From NCBI GenBank assembly GCA_910583925.1, contig CAJTZJ010000008.1, positions 34,540-98,539 of the forward strand: 64,000 bases of DNA, written 5' to 3'. The notes beneath the pieces are model-generated. The model was given only the letters and a program-made list of their open reading frames with translations, did not search any database and was not told the origin of the DNA. The DNA is from an uncultured Eubacterium sp. GTDB taxonomy: Bacteria; Bacillota; Clostridia; Oscillospirales; Acutalibacteraceae. Made by a program: the position numbers and the translations under genes. This document shows, in pieces, positions 1-9,430 of the stretch. Every line of letters starts with the position of its first letter. Position 1 is the first letter of the stretch.

Positions 1-1176
1 CTTGAAAGTAGAACCGGGTGCATATGTACCGAGTGCAAATCTGTTCCACATCGGGTTTCTCTTATTTTTTGCAAGCTTTTCGTAATTGTCATAATAATCC
101 TGCAAATTAAAGGTCGGATAAGAAGCGGATGCAAGAATTTCGCCTGTCTTTGTATGTTGAACAACAACAGCGCCTGCGCCTTTGGTAAGACTTACTTCAT
201 CACAGCTTTCTTTCAGCTTATCCTGTGCAACTCTTTGCAAATCCTTGTCTATGGTAAGCATAACCGTGTTGCCCCTGATAGGATTCTTTGTTATTTCTTC
301 AGTAACATTTCCCTCGCTGTCTATTGTAATTGTAAGTTCGCCGGGAACACCTCGAAGTTCCTTTTCGCAAGCCGATTCAATTCCGCTTTCGCCGATAATG
401 TCGTTTATTCCGTAGCCGTCGTCCTTAAGCTCGTTGTATTCCTCGCCATTGATTTTTCTTACAGTGCCGAGGATATGCGGTGCTATTGTTGAATCGGTAT
501 ATTCACGATAAGAAACAGCTCTTACATCTGCGCCAAGATAAGTTTTTTTATCTTCTTTGATTGCAGCAACGGTTTCATTTTTTACATTTTCTGCTATGGT
601 AACCGGATTTTCAATGGAAAAATACTGTGTTGTAAGCTCGTATCTTACAGCGCCTATTCTAAGAGCCGTATTTATATCGTAATTCTCCAGCTCATACATT
701 TCAACCATAGTGTCAAAGCAGTTCTGGGCTGTTGCATATTTCTGAAGATTGAAAACCTCTTCTTTCTTCATATTCGCAATTTCTTCTTCATCATCGGTAA
801 ATGCTATTTTGCCGTTTTTGACGGTAAGAGGAAGATTGTTTACATATTCTTCTTTATTTTTATAAAAAAGCTTTAAAAGATTATGAATGATTTCATTTCT
901 TGCTTTATTATCCGAACGGGTTGGAAAGTATGCTGCATCAAGAATAATTGAATTTCCCTGACGGTTCGTAACAAGAACATTGCCGTTTCTATCTACAATG
1001 TCGCCTCGTGCTGCTTCAAGAGGAACGGTATATGTACTTACATTGTTGTTTTGCTCAGTATAAAATTCATGATTTAAAATCTGAATATTGAAAAGTTCAT
1101 ATCCGAATCCGCCTATCATTATGGCAACAAGCACCAAAGCAATAACGGAACGGATACTGCTGTATCTGCTTTTCAC
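1..1176 (-). CDS. mrdA: Penicillin-binding protein 2 (elongasome transpeptidase), 5' part only
   Basis: The visible 392 codons start at a GTG behind a GGAG ribosome binding site and read out of the window on the left. Residues about 9-25 form the single membrane anchor. A PBP dimerisation segment follows (EAARGDIVDRNGNVL). The last visible residues are APGSTFK, in which STFK is the SxxK motif carrying the catalytic serine of the transpeptidase domain; the rest of that domain lies outside. Class B PBP2 cross-links lateral-wall peptidoglycan together with RodA and MreBCD. It is the last visible gene of an mreB-mreC-mreD-pbp2 set on the minus strand, the usual Firmicute order. The assignment is strong because of both motif and context; the symbol mrdA is by homology. 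Confidence 0.9.
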   Translation of the reverse strand, partial: MKSRYSSIRSVIALVLVAIMIGGFGYELFNIQILNHEFYTEQNNNVSTYTVPLEAARGDIVDRNGNVLVTNRQGNSIILDAAYFPTRSDNKARNEIIHNLLKLFYKNKEEYVNNLPLTVKNGKIAFTDDEEEIANMKKEEVFNLQKYATAQNCFDTMVEMYELENYDINTALRIGAVRYELTTQYFSIENPVTIAENVKNETVAAIKEDKKTYLGADVRAVSYREYTDSTIAPHILGTVRKINGEEYNELKDDGYGINDIIGESGIESACEKELRGVPGELTITIDSEGNVTEEITKNPIRGNTVMLTIDKDLQRVAQDKLKESCDEVSLTKGAGAVVVQHTKTGEILASASYPTFNLQDYYDNYEKLAKNKRNPMWNRFALGTYAPGSTFK

Positions 1177-1247
1177 GGCAATCTCCTTTCTTTCTAAAAT
1201 AGTTTTGCTTTACAGAAAATTCCGAATCGGCATTTTGCTAATTAAGA

Positions 1248-1772
1248 TTAAGCCTTTATCGGGGCGTTCAGCTTTTTCTTTATCCAATTTATGAAAAACC
1301 ATATAAACGGAGCAGTAAGCATTGTGTATACGGCGGACGGAAGATAAAAGCTGATAAGGCTCAGCTCAGCTCCGTGTACACCTTTGATAATGATGAAAAA
1401 TAACCAATATAAAAAAGCATACACAAATGCAGATAAAGCCGAAAAAACAAAGTTTGATATAAAAGTATTTCTGATAATATAAGTAACAAGTGCAGCACAG
1501 CAGAAACAGGATATGCACATAAAGGCTGCATTAAATCCGAAATGAACAGCAGAGTTTAAATCCCAGAATAATCCGCCGATAAGCCCCAGTATGCCTGCAA
1601 AGCCCTCATCTTCTCCCATTCCGATCATTATTGTAACCGGTAATAGCAAAAAGCATCTGGCTTCTCCGATTTCAATTGTAAGCCCATTTGTGTTCTGAAT
1701 AATGGCAGCAGCTGCAATTATTAAAATATAGATTATCGTTTTACTTATTTTTTTTCTGTATGATAAGTCCAT
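1248..1772 (-). CDS. mreD: Rod shape-determining protein MreD
   Basis: A 174-aa, very hydrophobic protein with about five or six membrane segments, ending in a basic tail (NWIKKKLNAPIKA). MreD is the integral-membrane member of the elongasome and links cytoplasmic MreB to MreC and PBP2. Sequence conservation in this family is low, so the call depends on size, hydrophobicity, the typical GEDEGFAGILGLIGGLFWDL stretch near residue 53, and its place between mreC and pbp2. Its ATG overlaps the mreC stop region by one base, suggesting translational coupling. Confidence 0.88.
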   Translation of the reverse strand: MDLSYRKKISKTIIYILIIAAAAIIQNTNGLTIEIGEARCFLLLPVTIMIGMGEDEGFAGILGLIGGLFWDLNSAVHFGFNAAFMCISCFCCAALVTYIIRNTFISNFVFSALSAFVYAFLYWLFFIIIKGVHGAELSLISFYLPSAVYTMLTAPFIWFFINWIKKKLNAPIKA

Positions 1773-2611
1773 CAGTCTGCCTCGCTGTTCTCTGTTAAAA
1801 CAAGGCAGTTTGATATGTTATTGACATCAATTCCCGGCTTTATAACAGCATAGTGAGAAACGGATATAACCTCATCGTCAATCTTTTCAACCGTACCAAT
1901 AATAAGACCTTTTGGAATATTTCCGCTTATTCCGGCTGTTGATATGATAGAACCATAGGTTACGGCTGAATCGGAAGGCAGGTTTGCCATTTTGCATTTT
2001 CCGTCAGCAGCAAGTGAGGCATCACCTGTAACATAAGATATTTCCCCTGAAACAATTTCGTATGCCGAAACTGAAAAATCAGGGTCCAGTATGGTTTTGA
2101 CAACGCTGTAATTCGGATAAGCACTGCTTATAACGCCAACAATGTAATTGCCGTAAAGAACAGCATTGCCCTCTTTAATTCCGTTAAGTGTGCCTTTATT
2201 TATTGTGTAAGAGCCGAAAATGTCGGCGGCATCTCTTGAAATGGCAAGTGCTTCAACAAAGTTGAAATCAGGGTTATCCTCTTTGAGCTGAAGGGCATCC
2301 TTATATAACGCATTCTGCTTTTTCAGATTTTCATAATCGTTCAGCTGATTCTGAAGAGAGCCAACCTGCTTTTCAAGCTCATCTATTCTTTTTAAATATT
2401 CTGCATTTCCGCTTGCCTCTCCGAAAACATAGGATATTCCGTTTGAAATTTTGGAGGCAACCCAGTTTGCAGGTGTAAACACTATTCCTACAACGCTTGA
2501 TTGGGCAGTTTCACTGTTGCCGTTTGCTGCACAAATCAGTGCTCCGACAAGCAACAGTGAAAGAATGATTGTTATCAATTTGAAGCGTCTGCTTTTAAAA
2601 AGGTTTTTCAT
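1772..2611 (-). CDS. mreC: Rod shape-determining protein MreC
   Basis: A 279-aa protein with a short basic N-terminus, one membrane span (about residues 12-28), a coiled coil (about residues 70-110, ending LKKQNALYKDALQLKE), and two small beta-barrel domains typical of MreC (VGVISSAYPNYSVVKTILDP, then GIIPKG-like GNIPKGLIIGTV). It sits outside the membrane as a scaffold for PBP2 and MreD. The gene lies three bases downstream of mreB and overlaps mreD, so the three form one transcription unit. Confidence 0.92.
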   Translation of the reverse strand: MKNLFKSRRFKLITIILSLLLVGALICAANGNSETAQSSVVGIVFTPANWVASKISNGISYVFGEASGNAEYLKRIDELEKQVGSLQNQLNDYENLKKQNALYKDALQLKEDNPDFNFVEALAISRDAADIFGSYTINKGTLNGIKEGNAVLYGNYIVGVISSAYPNYSVVKTILDPDFSVSAYEIVSGEISYVTGDASLAADGKCKMANLPSDSAVTYGSIISTAGISGNIPKGLIIGTVEKIDDEVISVSHYAVIKPGIDVNNISNCLVLTENSEAD

Positions 2612-2614
2612 TTT

Positions 2615-3595
2615 TTATTTCGCCCTTCTTAATTTGACTGATGCGCCGATAGCTACTGCTTCAAGCGGCATATCGGTTTTGTGAACTGCTATTTTTGTTT
2701 CCTGTGTTATAAGCTCGGGCAGTCCTCTTAAAAGTGAGGTTCCGCCTGTTATGTAAATACCTTTATCAATAATGTCTGCTGCAAGCTCCGGAAGTGTAAC
2801 CTCAAGTGTTTCACGAATGGCACCGATAATTTCAGAAACAGGCACAGAAAGAACTTCTCTGATTTCAGCAGAGGTAACTTCTATTGCGTTTGGAAGCCCA
2901 TCTGTTAAATTTCTTCCTCTTACCTCCATTACAGCTTCTCCGTCATATTCCATAGCTGATCCGATTTTAAGCTTAATGTCTTCTGCTGTAATTGTTCCGA
3001 TAAGAAGATTGTGGCTTTTTTTCATATAATTTATGATTGCTTCGTCAAGTGCATTTCCTGCTGTTTTAATGCTTTTTCTTGCTGCAATTCCGCCAAGAGA
3101 AATAACTGCAACATCGCATGTGCCGCCGCCGATATCAACAATCATTGAGCCTTTCGCTTCAAAAACCGGGAGTCCGACGCCGAGTGCAGCTGCCATAGGC
3201 TCTTCAATCAGCTCAACCTCCTGTGCACCTGCGGCACGAACGGCATCCTCTACAGCTCTTCTTTCAACCTCTGTTACACCGCTTGGTACGGAAATAACAA
3301 CCCTTGTTTTGGTAAAGAATGAACGCTTTGAAGAGCGATATATAAAATCGTGAAGCATATCTGCTGTCATATCAAAGTCTGCGATAACACCGTCATTAAG
3401 AGGCTTAACGGCAACAATAGAGCCGGGTGTTCTGCCTATCATAGCCTTTGCTTTTTCACCTGTTGCAAGTACCCTGCGTGATTTAACATCAACCGCAACT
3501 ACGGATGGCTCGCTGATTATAATTCTTCCCTTTCTGTCACATATAAGAGTGTTTTCCGTTCCTAAATCTATTCCTATATCTCTTGTAAAAATCAT
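2615..3595 (-). CDS. mreB: Rod shape-determining actin homologue MreB
   Basis: A 326-aa actin-fold ATPase. The phosphate-1 loop is near the start (RDIGIDLGTENTLI), the phosphate-2 motif is MIVDIGGGTCDVAVISLGG near residue 160, and the adenosine motif is GIYITGGTSLLRGLPEL near residue 290. Polymers of MreB under the membrane direct lateral wall synthesis. It is slightly shorter than the usual 330-345 aa. The start ATG is preceded by AGTGAGAG. It opens the mreBCD-pbp2 operon; the 150 bases upstream are almost pure A/T and I could not pick a single promoter. Confidence 0.95.
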   Translation of the reverse strand: MIFTRDIGIDLGTENTLICDRKGRIIISEPSVVAVDVKSRRVLATGEKAKAMIGRTPGSIVAVKPLNDGVIADFDMTADMLHDFIYRSSKRSFFTKTRVVISVPSGVTEVERRAVEDAVRAAGAQEVELIEEPMAAALGVGLPVFEAKGSMIVDIGGGTCDVAVISLGGIAARKSIKTAGNALDEAIINYMKKSHNLLIGTITAEDIKLKIGSAMEYDGEAVMEVRGRNLTDGLPNAIEVTSAEIREVLSVPVSEIIGAIRETLEVTLPELAADIIDKGIYITGGTSLLRGLPELITQETKIAVHKTDMPLEAVAIGASVKLRRAK

Positions 3596-3715
3596 AAATA
3601 TCTCTCACTTTCAACGAAGTAAAATTTTAAAATTCATATAAGGTATTATATAATAATTAAATTTATATAACAACATAAAATTATAAAATTAACAAATTAT
3701 TTTATTTATTTACAA

Positions 3716-3747
3716 AAAATATCCTATTCTTAATCAAGAATAGGATA
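3716..3747 (-). terminator. Rho-independent terminator of the deacetylase gene
   Basis: Perfect inverted repeat ATCCTATTCTT/AAGAATAGGAT with a 4-base loop. Read on the minus strand it lies just after the stop of the deacetylase gene and is followed by ATTTTTTG. Confidence 0.85.
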
Positions 3748-3753
3748 TTGCGG

Positions 3754-4602
3754 TTAAATTGATGTTGTAAAGGTATAGCCCTGCTCAATAATATTGTCTA
3801 TTGCATCGCCTAAAACCTCAGCGTTGGATTTGCATACTGCATGAAGCAGCAGAATTGCACCATTATGAACGGAAGATGTTATTTTTTCAAAAGCCGTTTC
3901 GTTGCTTGGCGGATTTTCTCTGTCCCAGTCTGCATAAGCAAAGCTCCAGAAAAGAGTTGAGTAGCCAAGGTCTTTCGTTAGGGCTAGTGCCTGTGCACTG
4001 AAAGCACCTTCGGGAAAACGGAAATATTTCATTTCGTATCCGAATTGCTCAGCAACATAATCGTGAAGAATTGTAATTTCATCCCGTGCGGTTTCAACAT
4101 CTATCTGAGTGAAATTATAATGCCTATAGGAATGGTTGCCGACGATATGTCCCTCATTTATCATTCGGTTAACAAGCTCGGGATTGTCTTTAACATAATC
4201 GTAGGTGCAGAAGAAAATCGCTTTAACATTTTTCTCCTTCAATGTGTCTAAAATCTGAGATGTATAGCCGTTTTCATAACCTTCATCAAAGGTAAGACAA
4301 ATGTTTTTATCATCTGCCAGAAGCCATTTACCGTTCAAATCGGAGTATTGACTCTGAAGCTTTTCCGGATCAACGGGGCGTTCATGGTTTTGAATATTTC
4401 CGGGTCCCCATACGATGGCGTTTGTATCATAATCCGATAGGATGACACCAAGTCCTGTTGCTTCAAGTGTTGTTTCTGCCGTGTTCGTTGTTTCATTTGT
4501 TGTTGATTCTGCATTGTTTTCGGTATCATTATTGCCTTTGCTTATTGAACATCCGCAAAACAGCAAAGCTACCGAAAGAATTGCTGCAAATATTTTTTTC
4601 AT
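3754..4602 (-). CDS. Polysaccharide deacetylase lipoprotein, PdaA-like
   Basis: A 282-aa exported protein. Residues 1-18 are a lipoprotein signal with lipobox LLFCGC, followed by a Thr/Asn/Glu-rich linker to about residue 45. The NodB-type catalytic domain shows CLTFDEGYENG (metal-binding Asp-Glu pair, variant of TFDDGP) and NHSYRH (HxxxH zinc ligands), then YFRFPEGAFS and ILLHAV motifs. DEGYEN in place of DDGP is typical of the spore/muramic-lactam PdaA group, which removes acetyl groups from N-acetylmuramic acid. A role in wall or spore cortex modification is inferred; the substrate is not proven. It is followed by its own terminator and is monocistronic. Confidence 0.85.
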   Translation of the reverse strand: MKKIFAAILSVALLFCGCSISKGNNDTENNAESTTNETTNTAETTLEATGLGVILSDYDTNAIVWGPGNIQNHERPVDPEKLQSQYSDLNGKWLLADDKNICLTFDEGYENGYTSQILDTLKEKNVKAIFFCTYDYVKDNPELVNRMINEGHIVGNHSYRHYNFTQIDVETARDEITILHDYVAEQFGYEMKYFRFPEGAFSAQALALTKDLGYSTLFWSFAYADWDRENPPSNETAFEKITSSVHNGAILLLHAVCKSNAEVLGDAIDNIIEQGYTFTTSI

Positions 4603-4674
4603 AAAAAATCTCCTCCCACAAAGTATTTTTTGCAGAAGGAGTAATAATATAAATGGTATAATTTTTTGATTTTT

Positions 4675-5799
4675 TTAATTTTTTTCAGCATCCTCAACGC
4701 TTTTTTGTTTTAAGTAAGCGTTAATAAAGCCGTCTATATCGCCGTCCATAACAGCGTTGATATTACCCATTTCAAAGCCGGTTCTGTGGTCCTTTGCCAT
4801 TGTGTACGGCATAAATACATAGGAACGAATCTGGCTGCCCCATGCGATTTCCTTTTGATCGCCTTTAATGTCCTCAATTCTTTCAAGATTTTCACGCTCT
4901 TTGATTTCAACAAGCTTTGATTTAAGCATTCTCATTGCAACCTCTCTGTTCTGATGCTGCGAACGCTCAATCTGGCAGGATACAACAATGCCTGTAGGAA
5001 TATGAGTAAGACGAACGGCAGAAGAGGTTTTGTTTACCTTTTGTCCGCCGGCGCCCGATGCTCTGTAAACATCCATTTTAATATCTTCCTCGCGGATTTC
5101 TACTTGAACATCATCATCAATTTCCGGCATAACTTCAAGAGATGCGAATGATGTATGCCTTCTTCCGGAAGAGTCAAACGGAGAAACTCTTACAAGGCGG
5201 TGAATTCCCATTTCGCCTTTAAGATAGCCATATGCGTTTTCGCCCTCAATCAGAATGGTTGCACTTTTTAATCCTGCAACATCGCCGTCAAGATAGTCAA
5301 GCGTTGAAACCTTGTATCCATGGCGTTCGCCCCAGCGGTTATACATTCTGAAAAGCATTTCCGCCCAATCCATAGCCTCTGTGCCGCCGGCTCCTGCGTG
5401 GAAGGTTAAAAGTGCATTTTTGTTGTCAAACTCTCCGCTTAAAAGAGTTGAAAGTGTTAAGCTTTCAATTCTTTTTTCAATGTCTGAAACAGAGTCTGTG
5501 CAATCCGCAAGCAAGCTTTCGTCGCCCTCTTCGTCTGCCAGTTCAATCATAACAAGCGCATCGTCAAAATCGGCTTTAAGCGATTCATAGCTTTCAACCT
5601 TTGCTTTAAGCGAACCGGTTTTCTTCAGCGTTTTCTGACTTTTTTCCATATTATCCCAAAAATCAGGCGCCGCTGCTTCCGCTTCAAGCTCTTTGATTTC
5701 ATTCTTAATAAGATCTATTGCAAGTGCTTCTTTTAAATTTTGAATAGGCTTTTCCGATTCAAGCAGTCTGAATCTTAAATTTTCAAATTCAATCATCAT
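4675..5799 (-). CDS. prfB: Peptide chain release factor 2
   Basis: A 374-aa class I release factor. The SPF tripeptide in VRVSPFDSSGRRH marks RF2 (UAA/UGA recognition) rather than RF1, and ASGAGGQKVNK holds the universal GGQ that triggers peptidyl-tRNA hydrolysis. The frame is continuous from the first ATG, so the programmed +1 frameshift with in-frame UGA that controls many prfB genes is absent; the equivalent region reads ALAIDLIKNEI. Two adjacent ATGs follow an AAGGAG site, with the second spaced better (start 5796). No obvious terminator follows. Confidence 0.95.
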   Translation of the reverse strand: MMIEFENLRFRLLESEKPIQNLKEALAIDLIKNEIKELEAEAAAPDFWDNMEKSQKTLKKTGSLKAKVESYESLKADFDDALVMIELADEEGDESLLADCTDSVSDIEKRIESLTLSTLLSGEFDNKNALLTFHAGAGGTEAMDWAEMLFRMYNRWGERHGYKVSTLDYLDGDVAGLKSATILIEGENAYGYLKGEMGIHRLVRVSPFDSSGRRHTSFASLEVMPEIDDDVQVEIREEDIKMDVYRASGAGGQKVNKTSSAVRLTHIPTGIVVSCQIERSQHQNREVAMRMLKSKLVEIKERENLERIEDIKGDQKEIAWGSQIRSYVFMPYTMAKDHRTGFEMGNINAVMDGDIDGFINAYLKQKSVEDAEKN

Positions 5800-5950
5800 T
5801 AATCTCCTTATTTAATAAACATCGCTATTATATACAAATTAAAGAATTATTGCAAGGTATCTTGTTAAAAATATATTTACTTTATTTTAATCAATACAAG
5901 CAAAAATAATCACATTAAAATCTGTTTCACATTATTTTCGCTTGTTACGG

Positions 5951-5979
5951 TTGATTTTTTATGTTAATATAAGTATAAT
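5951..5979 (+). promoter_or_regulatory. Predicted vegetative promoter of the RING/DUF2628 gene
   Basis: TTGATT at 5951-5956, a 17-base spacer, TATAAT at 5974-5979, 42 bases before the start codon at 6022. Confidence 0.7.
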
Positions 5980-6021
5980 TAGTTAGAATAGTAATATGTA
6001 AATTTTTTACAGGAGTTAAAA

Positions 6022-6990
6022 ATGTTTTTATACGAAAATAATAAATGCCCTGTTTGCGGCAAGGAATTTGCTGAGGGCGATGATGTTGTTTCCTGCCCTG
6101 AATGCGGAACGCCGCATCACAGGGAATGCTATAAATCGCTTGGAAAATGTGTCAATAAGGATAAACACGGAACAGACTTTGTTTACAACAGAAACAATAA
6201 TGAAGAGTCTGCTGACGCTGCGGAGATTCAAACCTTTGAGCAGTTTATTGCAGATAACGGCAAAGCATACGAAGATGAAAGTTCGGAAAGCTCGCTAAGC
6301 GAAGCTGTTGAAAACAAGGCTGAAGAAGCCAAAACGGAAGTACAACAAAAGCAGTCCTCGGAAAATGATATTGACGGTGTAAGCACTTATGATGCGGCGA
6401 CCGTTGTCGGTGTCAATTCCGAAAGATTTGTAAAAAGATTTTCAAAAAACGGAAAGCTTGGCTGGAATTGGGGTGCTTTTTTCTTTGGACCGTATTATTT
6501 TATGTACCGAAAAATGTATACAGAAAGCCTTATTTTCCTTGTTCTTCCTTTTGCTGCCAGTGCAATTATCAGTAAGGTTTTTGAATCGGCTATGCTTGTG
6601 CTTAAGAATATTTATACGGAAATGTATGGCGTTATGGCAACCTATGATACAGAAAAAATGACTGCATTTCTGAAAGAATCAATTGCAGCTCCCGAAAACA
6701 AACAGGCTTGGATGGCTGTTTTAATAACAATGGCTGTGTCTGTTCTTTTAAGAATTATTGCTGCTGTTATTGCCGATTATCAGTACCGAAAAAGGGTTGT
6801 AAAAATTATAAAAACAGTTGATGAAAAGGTTGATCTCGGCGAATCCTTTTCCTTTGTCGGTCCTGTGATGGGGAATGAGAATATGAGCCAAACGGAACTC
6901 AGAAAAATGTTTCTTGCAAAGCAGGGCGGGGTAAATGTATTTTTTCCGCTTATTCTGCTGGCAATTTCATTTTTTTCGTATATGTTTTAA
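6022..6990 (+). CDS. RING-type zinc-finger and DUF2628 membrane protein
   Basis: A 322-aa protein. Residues about 8-45 hold a prokaryotic RING-like cluster (CPVCGKEF, CPECGTPHHRECY, GKC) with enough Cys/His to bind two zinc ions. An acidic Glu/Ser-rich linker follows to about residue 140. Then comes NGKLGWNWGAFFFGPYYFMY, the hallmark of DUF2628, with three or four membrane helices to the C-terminus. The function of the family is unknown; the architecture suggests a membrane protein with a cytoplasmic metal-binding head. It stands directly upstream of galU and probably shares its transcript. Confidence 0.8.
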   Translation: MFLYENNKCPVCGKEFAEGDDVVSCPECGTPHHRECYKSLGKCVNKDKHGTDFVYNRNNNEESADAAEIQTFEQFIADNGKAYEDESSESSLSEAVENKAEEAKTEVQQKQSSENDIDGVSTYDAATVVGVNSERFVKRFSKNGKLGWNWGAFFFGPYYFMYRKMYTESLIFLVLPFAASAIISKVFESAMLVLKNIYTEMYGVMATYDTEKMTAFLKESIAAPENKQAWMAVLITMAVSVLLRIIAAVIADYQYRKRVVKIIKTVDEKVDLGESFSFVGPVMGNENMSQTELRKMFLAKQGGVNVFFPLILLAISFFSYMF

Positions 6991-7016
6991 ATGGATTTAG
7001 TATAGAGGGCAAAAAT

Positions 7017-7904
7017 ATGAAAGTAAGAAAGGCAATAATACCTGCAGCGGGTATGGGAACAAGGGTGCTTCCCGCATCAAAGGCTGTTCCAAAGGAAATG
7101 CTTAATATTGTTGATAAGCCTGCAATTCAGTATATTGTTGAAGAGGCTTTTGCTTCGGGAATAGAGGAAGTACTTATTATTACAAACAGAAACAAGGGTG
7201 CTATTGAGGATCATTTTGATCATTCCTTTGAGCTGGAAGCAAAGCTTTCTGAAAGTGAAGGCAAACAGAGCATACTTGATGATGTACTTGCCTGCTCTAA
7301 TTTCGGAAATATATATTTTTTAAGGCAGAAGAAAACTAAGGGTCTTGGTCACGCTGTTCTTTGTGCTAAAAATTTTATCGGTAACGAGCCGTTTGCCGTC
7401 CTTTACGGCGATGATGTAATTATATCCGAAAAGCCTGTAACAAAACAGCTCTGTGATGCCTATGAAAAATATGGCAAGGGCATTGTCGGTGTTAAAGAGG
7501 TTTCGGATGAGAATATAACAAAATATTGCTCACTAAAAACAGAGCATCTTGAAGATAATTGCTACAATTGTGTGGATATGATTGAAAAGCCGAAGCCTGA
7601 AGAAATTATGGGCAATTTTTCAATCCTTGGCAGAACGGTGCTTCCGCCGGAAATTTTTGATATTCTGGAGAAAACGCCTGCCGGTGCGGGCAATGAGCTT
7701 CAGCTTACAGATGCTATGAAAGTGCTTGCTCAGACAGAAGGTATGATTGCTGTTGATTATGAGGGCAAGCGTTATGATATGGGTAATAAATTCGGTATTC
7801 TGGAAGCGAATATCGAGGTTGGTCTTAATCATCCCGATACAAAGGATGCACTTAAGGCATATATAAAGAAAATAGCTGAAAGCCTTAATGAATCGGCTTT
7901 CTGA
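7017..7904 (+). CDS. galU: UTP-glucose-1-phosphate uridylyltransferase
   Basis: A 295-aa nucleotidyltransferase making UDP-glucose from UTP and glucose-1-phosphate. The N-terminal signature AAGMGTRVLPASKAVPKEML binds the nucleotide; the lysine of IEKPKPEE and the YGDDVI metal site are in place, and the family ending GNKFGILEANIEVGLNH is intact. Size matches GalU. UDP-glucose feeds cell-envelope glycans and galactose use (Leloir pathway), which fits the neighbouring alpha-galactosidase locus, although no galT or galE is in the window. Confidence 0.95.
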   Translation: MKVRKAIIPAAGMGTRVLPASKAVPKEMLNIVDKPAIQYIVEEAFASGIEEVLIITNRNKGAIEDHFDHSFELEAKLSESEGKQSILDDVLACSNFGNIYFLRQKKTKGLGHAVLCAKNFIGNEPFAVLYGDDVIISEKPVTKQLCDAYEKYGKGIVGVKEVSDENITKYCSLKTEHLEDNCYNCVDMIEKPKPEEIMGNFSILGRTVLPPEIFDILEKTPAGAGNELQLTDAMKVLAQTEGMIAVDYEGKRYDMGNKFGILEANIEVGLNHPDTKDALKAYIKKIAESLNESAF

Positions 7905-7918
7905 ATCGAGGGAAAGTT

Positions 7919-8944
7919 TTGAACAATTATTATCAGCCGCCGCAGTTTAATCAGCCGAATTATAATTATAACGAAGCTGTAATGAAAAGCAGATTTTATA
8001 TGGAAAAGGCAAGGTTGGAAAGGAAGGAAATCAGGCATCTCGGCAATATTTTCGGTCTTGTAATTTCTGCCTTTATTCTTCTTCAGCTTGTTTGTGTTTG
8101 GCTTCTGAATGTTTTTGGATTAGAGGAATTGTACAATAATTCTGCTTTGTTTCAAACCTGCTTTGGAATTGTTGCAGTTGATTTGATTTGTATAGTAATT
8201 CCATTTGGTATAATGGCCTATATAAATAGAAAAAAGTATACTGTTGATATTATTCCTACCAAAAAGGTTTCCGGCAAGGATATGTATTTATGGGTAACCT
8301 TCGGTATGTTTTGCTGTATTGCGGCAAATTATGCTGTTGGAATTGTTGTTGCATTTTTTCAGGCATTAGGTCATGATCCGCTGCAGTATGAAACTCCGGA
8401 GCCTGATTCCTTTGTAACAAGTATTGCAATAGCTATCGGAACAGCAGTTATGCCGGCTCTTTGCGAAGAATTTGGTATGCGATGCTGTGGATTAGGCTTA
8501 TTGAGAAAGCATGGTAAGGCTTTCGGCGTTATCGCTGTTTCTATTGTTTTCGGATTAATGCATGCCAATTTGGTACAGTTTGTTTTTGCAACTCTTGTCG
8601 GTTTGATTTTAGGCTATGTAACTGTTAAAACAGATAGCATTGTTCCTGCTGTTGTGATTCATTTGCTTAATAATTCCATGAGTGTTGTTACAAGTATTGC
8701 CAAGCATTTTGCCGGTGTGCAAACAGAGGATATAACCGTTTGGTTCTTTGTCGGCTGGCTTGTTCTCGGCGGTATTTCTGCTCTTATTCTTGGCTTTAAG
8801 GGCTATTTTAGAAAGAGTGAAAGAACAATTTCAGAGCCGTTTCAGAATACAACAGGCAAAAAGATTTCAGTATTTTTCTTTGTGCCGGGTATGATATTCC
8901 CATTTCTGTATTTTGTAATTTCAATTATAGCAACAATCAGATGA
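7919..8944 (+). CDS. CPBP-family intramembrane glutamic endopeptidase
   Basis: A 341-aa protein with about eight membrane helices. The CPBP (Abi/CAAX protease) motifs are visible: LCEEFGMRCCGL (EExxxR) near residue 182, FGLMHAN (FxxxH) near 215, and HLLNNS (HxxxN/B) near 245. These enzymes cleave substrates inside the membrane; some act in peptide-maturation or bacteriocin immunity, but the substrate here is unknown. The TTG start at 7919 is preceded by GAGGGAAAG. The gene overlaps tadA by the four bases ATGA. Confidence 0.85.
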   Translation: MNNYYQPPQFNQPNYNYNEAVMKSRFYMEKARLERKEIRHLGNIFGLVISAFILLQLVCVWLLNVFGLEELYNNSALFQTCFGIVAVDLICIVIPFGIMAYINRKKYTVDIIPTKKVSGKDMYLWVTFGMFCCIAANYAVGIVVAFFQALGHDPLQYETPEPDSFVTSIAIAIGTAVMPALCEEFGMRCCGLGLLRKHGKAFGVIAVSIVFGLMHANLVQFVFATLVGLILGYVTVKTDSIVPAVVIHLLNNSMSVVTSIAKHFAGVQTEDITVWFFVGWLVLGGISALILGFKGYFRKSERTISEPFQNTTGKKISVFFFVPGMIFPFLYFVISIIATIR

Positions 8945-9387
8945 ATGAATTTATGAAAAGGGCTATTGAGCTTGCCGAAATCAGTGCCTCGGAGGGCGAA
9001 GTGCCTGTTGGTGCAGTAGTTGTTAAAGGAAATGAAATTGTCGGCGAGGGCAGAAACAGGCGTGAGCATGGTAAAAATGCACTTTACCATGCAGAAGCAG
9101 AAGCAATAGATAATGCTTGTAAAGCACTTGGCGGATGGCGACTGTGGCAGTGTGAAATGTATGTAACCTTAGAACCCTGCCCGATGTGTGCCGGAGCAAT
9201 AATTAATTCAAGAATCAAAAAGGTTACCTTTGGAGCTTATGATAAAAAAGCAGGTTCATTCGGTTCTGTTATTAATTTCAATGATTTGCCTTACAATCAT
9301 AAGCCGAAAATAGTTGGCGGTGTTAACGAAAAAGAGTGTTCAGCTCTGTTAAAAGATTTTTTCAGGAATTTAAGAAGTGTAAAGTAA
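8941..9387 (+). CDS. tadA: tRNA adenosine(34) deaminase
   Basis: A 148-aa zinc deaminase that converts A34 of tRNA-Arg(ACG) to inosine. The catalytic HAEAEAI (His zinc ligand plus proton-shuttle Glu) and PCPMCAGAI (two Cys zinc ligands) are intact, with the family C-terminus GVNEKECSALLKDFFRNLR. The start overlaps the stop of the preceding protease gene (ATGA), implying translational coupling. A hairpin terminator follows. Confidence 0.95.
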   Translation: MNEFMKRAIELAEISASEGEVPVGAVVVKGNEIVGEGRNRREHGKNALYHAEAEAIDNACKALGGWRLWQCEMYVTLEPCPMCAGAIINSRIKKVTFGAYDKKAGSFGSVINFNDLPYNHKPKIVGGVNEKECSALLKDFFRNLRSVK

Positions 9388-9398
9388 AACGGTTTACA

Positions 9399-9430
9399 AG
9401 GCGGTACGGTGTCAGCTGTACTGCTTTTTT
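9399..9430 (+). terminator. Terminator after tadA
   Basis: GCGGTAC/GTACTGC stem with one G-T pair, followed by TTTTTTG; closes the transcript that contains galU, the CPBP protease gene and tadA. Confidence 0.7.
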
